Part shown: positions 11,217-14,112 of the stretch, in pieces | Layout: every line of letters starts with the position of its first letter | How positions within the stretch are numbered: position 1 is the first letter of the stretch | From: Stephanodiscus triporus | Lineage: Eukaryota; Bacillariophyta; Thalassiosirophyceae; Thalassiosirales; Thalassiosiraceae | Length of the DNA: 14,112 nucleotides | Reading direction: 5' to 3' | Assembly: GCA_036939755.1 (NCBI GenBank) | Contig: JALLAZ010000555.1 | Location: 1 to 14,112 of the forward strand | Notes under the pieces: model-generated | Told to the model about the DNA's origin: nothing | Database searches by the model: none | Seen by the model: the letters and a program-made list of their open reading frames with translations, nothing else | Made by a program: the position numbers and the translations under genes

Positions 11217-13028
11217 ATGAGCAACAATAACATTTACGGCGGAGGCGGAAAGAGGGGGGCCGTGTCCTCGATGGATTTTTACAGGCGCGTGCCGAAGGAC
11301 TTGACTGAGGTGAGCGAGAGGAAGGGAGGGAGGAGGGAACGACGAAACGACAAACGACGAAACAACAAAATCGCAGAAGAAACATTGCGAATGTATTTTG
11401 GTTTGGACTGCGATTTTTTTGCGGAGATCTCATCTTCTCCATCGCCCTCTAACTTTTTATCTTCTCTCATGACCGTGCCTAAAAAAACAGGCAACTTCCC
11501 TTGGCGCATTCATGTCCCTCTGCGCCATCGCCGTCATGGGCGTGCTCTTCCTTTCGGAGACAATCGCCTTCGCGCGAACGGCGATAGAAACGTCCATAGC
11601 GCTCGACGAGAACGACCAACCGCAGATACGGCTCAATTTCAACATCACGCTCATGGACCTGCACTGCGATTACGTCTCCGTGGACGTATGGGACACCCTC
11701 GGCACGAACCGCCAGAACGTGACGAAGAACGTCGAGAAGTGGCAGCTCGACGAGTCCGGCCAGAGACGGATCTTCTCGGGGAGGAATCGTGAGCAGCGGC
11801 AGGTCGTACACGAGGAGCACGAGGAGAGTCTCGAGGAGTTGCACGAGGACGGCGAGCAGGCGGTGGAGCTCACGAACGACAATTTTCAGGATTTCCTGAA
11901 AAACTTCGATATGGCCTTCATCGACATGTATGCTCCGTGAGTTATCATATAGTCTTTTGCATTCCTTGTTGTCCGGCTTTGAATGCGATGTGGCCAATCA
12001 CGAGGACGGGCCTAATATCATTTCTCACTTTCTCTCCCACCCATGCCATTTTTTGCTTTCCCTGGCCTTGCCTTAGATGGTGCATCTGGTGCCAACGGCT
12101 GCACCCCACGTGGGAAAAATTCGCGGAGGAGGTTCACAAGTTGCACATGCCCATCGGCGTGGGCAAGGTGAACTGCGTCATCGAGGCACAATTGTGCAAA
12201 GATCTTAGGATCATGGCCTTCCCGACGCTGCGTTGGTACAAGAGCGGCGAGGCCATCCTCCCCGATTACAGCATGGACCGCACGGTGGACGCGTTGACGG
12301 GGTACGCCAAACGCAAGCTCGAGATGGAACAGAAGTACAAGGATTGGGAGTCGAAATCCGCCGAGGGGGGCGACGTGCCGAGGCCTAATGCCGGGGCCTC
12401 TCGTCCGGCGCACCCCGGCTGTCAGGTGTCGGGACACTTGATGGTGAATCGCGTTCCCGGGAATTTCCACATCGAGGCCAAATCGGTGAATCACAACCTC
12501 AACGCCGCCATGACCAACCTCACCCATCGAGTGAATCACCTTTCGTTCGGCGAGCCCATAACAAAACTCCTACCCCACATGGAGAATACGCCGTTCATGA
12601 GGAAGGTCAAACGCGTGCTGAAGCAGGTTCCCGACGAGCACAAGCAGTTCAACCCCATGGACGATAAGGTGTATGCCACGTCCAAATTCCACCAGGCCTT
12701 TCACCACTACATTAAGGTCGTGTCCACCCATCTCAACATGGGATCCAGCGCCCAGTCGGAAAATGACGTCAACTCCCTCGTAGTTTACCAGATGCTCGAG
12801 CAGTCGCAGGTTGTGTATTATGATGACGTCAATGTTCCCGAGGCGCGATTCTCGTACGACATGAGCCCGATGAGCGTTGTTGTCCAGAAGGAGGGCAGGA
12901 AGTGGTACGATTATATGACCAGTTTATGCGCTATCATAGGTGGGACATTCACGACACTCGGCTTGATCGATGCGACGTTGTACAAAGTATTCAANTTGTA
13001 CAAAGTATTCAAGCCGAAGAAGTTGTAA
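11217..13028 (+). CDS. ER membrane PDI/ERGIC hybrid (PDI-C, PDIL5-4-like), three exons
   Basis: Exons 11217-11309, 11491-11936 and 12077-13028 join in frame to 496 residues as assembled. Seen: DFYRRVPKDLTE (20-31) of the ERGIC N-terminal domain, an N-terminal membrane anchor at about 34-58, luminal sequence with N-glycosylation sequons (NIT, NVT), a thioredoxin domain with YAPWCIWCQRL (CIWC at 182-185) created by the second splice join, the cis-proline strand MAFPTLRWY, then the ERV/ERGIC domain starting at GCQVSGHLMVNRVPGNFH (294-311), and a second membrane segment at about 460-485. The tail ends KPKKL, which fits a KxKxx COPI retrieval signal. Plants and many protists have this ERV-thioredoxin-ERV form, thought to act in disulfide chemistry and cargo handling between ER and Golgi. 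I chose the start at 11217 because the family begins just before the DFYR motif; an in-frame ATG at 11112 is the alternative. The 3' end contains an N (12995) within a short duplication that adds six residues, probably artificially. Confidence 0.9.
11310..11490 (+). other. Intron 1 of the PDI/ERGIC gene
   Basis: GTGAGC at the 5' end and AAAACAG at the 3' end, 181 bases, phase 0. Removing it joins DLTE directly to ATSLGAFMSL, the layout expected for the ERGIC N-terminal domain (DLTE followed at once by a membrane anchor). The pyrimidine tract is weak. Confidence 0.87.
11937..12076 (+). other. Intron 2 of the PDI/ERGIC gene
   Basis: GTGAGT donor, pyrimidine-rich 3' part and TTAG acceptor, 140 bases. 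It splits the proline codon just before the active site, so that only the spliced message encodes APWCIWC. CCTAAT within the intron could serve as the branch region. Confidence 0.93.
12978..13012 (+). repeat. 17-base duplication flanking a single N (probable assembly joint)
   Basis: TTGTACAAAGTATTCAA occurs at 12978-12994 and again at 12996-13012 with an N between. Collapsing the two would remove 18 bases and keep the frame, leaving one LYKVF before KPKKL. Two contig ends joined without merging their overlap would produce exactly this pattern. Confidence 0.8.
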
Positions 13029-13245
13029 CTTGATTGCTTTTTGGAATGAGACATGGAACTTGCATGGACTGTTGCGGGAGAAGGGCGAGGGAGGAACTTT
13101 GACCAACAAAAACAGTCCGTTGATTGAATGATGCATCTCCGATTCGCGGTTTGGTTACAATTGTCTTCCGCTTCTGAAAGACGAAATTGTGTTCAGATAG
13201 TATGCATGTGACATTTAACAGAAAATAATTTTACCTTTACCTCAG
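13029..13245. other. 3' flank of the PDI/ERGIC gene
   Basis: Short spacer with no clear gene. It ends in a pyrimidine-rich tract and CAG (about 13230-13245) that looks like a 3' splice site for the open frame that follows. Confidence 0.45.
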
Positions 13246-13628
13246 TGCTACAATATATTGGTCGATCTCCCAGCTGCCGCCATCCTGTTGGGATAAGGGG
13301 TTCAGAAGATAGGGAGGACGTGGATTTTGAATTATTTTCACATGCCCGGGAAAACAAGAGGGGGGCATTTGTCTCACTCTGGAACACGCTTCTGGCCACG
13401 TCCAATCGAGTTCACACCATTCTCTTTGAGTGCCTCAAGCTACCATGTGCTGCATATTATTCCTTAGAGCAGTTTGCAGAGATTTGCAACCGCGCAGGTG
13501 GTCTGGTCAATGGGGCTCTCTTCAACGATTCCATTGTGAAGTATTATCTCCCATTCAGTGACCTAATCATTGAGAGGGACACATGCGCAACAGATTTTAT
13601 TCACGTTTATGAGTCAAATCGTTTCTGA
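13246..13628 (+). CDS. Possible terminal exon of an unknown gene
   Basis: About 126 codons stay open from 13248 to a TGA at 13626-13628. There is no ATG at the beginning, but the frame is preceded by TTTTACCTTTACCTCAG, a good 3' splice site. The peptide is well mixed (for example FVSLWNTLLATSNRVHTILF and LEQFAEICNRAGGLVNGALF) and could be a folded helical protein, but I recognise no family. The frame would need an upstream exon ending in phase 1; the two short ATG frames nearby (13053 and 13128) do not offer a matching donor. It could also be a chance ORF or a gene remnant. Confidence 0.3.
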
Positions 13629-14073
13629 ATGAATGGCGATCGATTCACTGCCACGGGCAGATTACCGTCCGAGGAGGAGCGTATCAAAGCTTGTGATTGT
13701 CTTGTCGGAATGGTGAATAGACATTAGTTTCGATTGTGGAACTTTGATTGGATCAGGGTTTGTGCAAATTTGGCTTTGTGGGAGTACATTGGTGCCCTGA
13801 AAGCGACAGCCCAGAGTGTGGCGACAGCAGCCCAGAGAGCAGCGAGAAAAAAGATCAAAGCTACTTAGTTACTTAGCACTGTGGCGCAGAAAAAAATTAT
13901 TAATTCTGCTTGTATTGTGCCAATAATGACTACGTTGCCACCTTGTTGAGGAGTTGGTTCTAGCTTCTAATACTTAATCCATTACGTGGTAAACGTTTCA
14001 ACGTTTGACCTCTATATGAGTGCCAAACGGTGGAACTGCGTGTGGACACACAGCAAGAGAAATTGACATTGCT
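13629..14073. other. Intergenic region, no gene seen
   Basis: AT-rich sequence with a short imperfect repeat of GCGACAGC/CCCAGAG at about 13802-13840. I found no tRNA-like fold and no coding frame. Confidence 0.5.
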
Positions 14074-14111
14074 ATCAAGTTACAACTTCTTCGGCTTGAA
14101 TACTTTGTACA
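14074..14111 (-). repeat. 38-base inverted copy of the 3' end of the PDI/ERGIC gene
   Basis: The reverse complement of 14074-14111 is identical to 12997-13034, covering the codons for the KPKKL tail, the TAA stop and six further bases. The last base of the window already differs. Either a tail-to-tail gene copy begins here and runs out of the window, or the window end is an assembly-graph overlap. Confidence 0.85.
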
Positions 14112-14112
14112 G

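Noticed and set aside
11004..11792. Continuous 262-codon frame from 11004
   Set aside because: It begins at TTG and reads through intron 1 into the wrong register of exon 2. Only the part 11217-11309 belongs to the gene.
12018..12539. Minus-strand frame of 173 codons
   Set aside because: It is antisense to exon 3 of the PDI/ERGIC gene, which has clear family motifs on the plus strand.

Overview
The window is eukaryotic nuclear DNA, most likely from a diatom or another stramenopile. One gene has two short GT-AG introns with clean phase joins, the coding DNA is GC-rich and full of CGA/TCG triplet runs, and the spacers are AT-richer and carry local repeats. The species assignment is an inference and is not proven by the sequence.

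Region by region: 1-550 is a non-coding leader with a G/C hairpin. 551-8650 is one uninterrupted 2,699-codon reading frame. It encodes a fusion of an acyl-CoA-binding (ACBP) domain, a DegT/DnrJ/EryC1-type PLP aminotransferase domain, a hydrophobic double segment, a fatty acyl-CoA reductase (FAR), a DHAP/glycerol-3-phosphate-type acyltransferase, and an FAD-dependent alkyl-DHAP synthase (AGPS family). 8651-11216 is intergenic, with a decayed roughly 205-bp tandem repeat (9263-9740), a 138-bp tandem duplication (10351-10625) and small palindromes. 11217-13028 is a three-exon gene for an ER-membrane PDI/ERGIC hybrid (ERGIC-N, thioredoxin with CIWC, ERV domain). 13246-13628 may be one exon of an unknown gene. 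The last 38 bases before the final base are an inverted copy of the 3' end of the PDI-like gene, and a single N at 12995 sits inside a 17-base duplication; both look like possible assembly joints.

How the genes work together: the large protein carries, in pathway order, the activities that commit fatty acyl-CoA and dihydroxyacetone phosphate to ether lipids. ACBP would hold acyl-CoA, FAR would make the fatty alcohol, the acyltransferase would make acyl-DHAP, and AGPS would exchange the acyl for the alkyl group to give alkyl-DHAP. Only the final keto reduction is missing. An aminotransferase domain of unexplained role sits in front of the FAR module. The PDI-like gene is a separate secretory-pathway gene with no evident link to the first.
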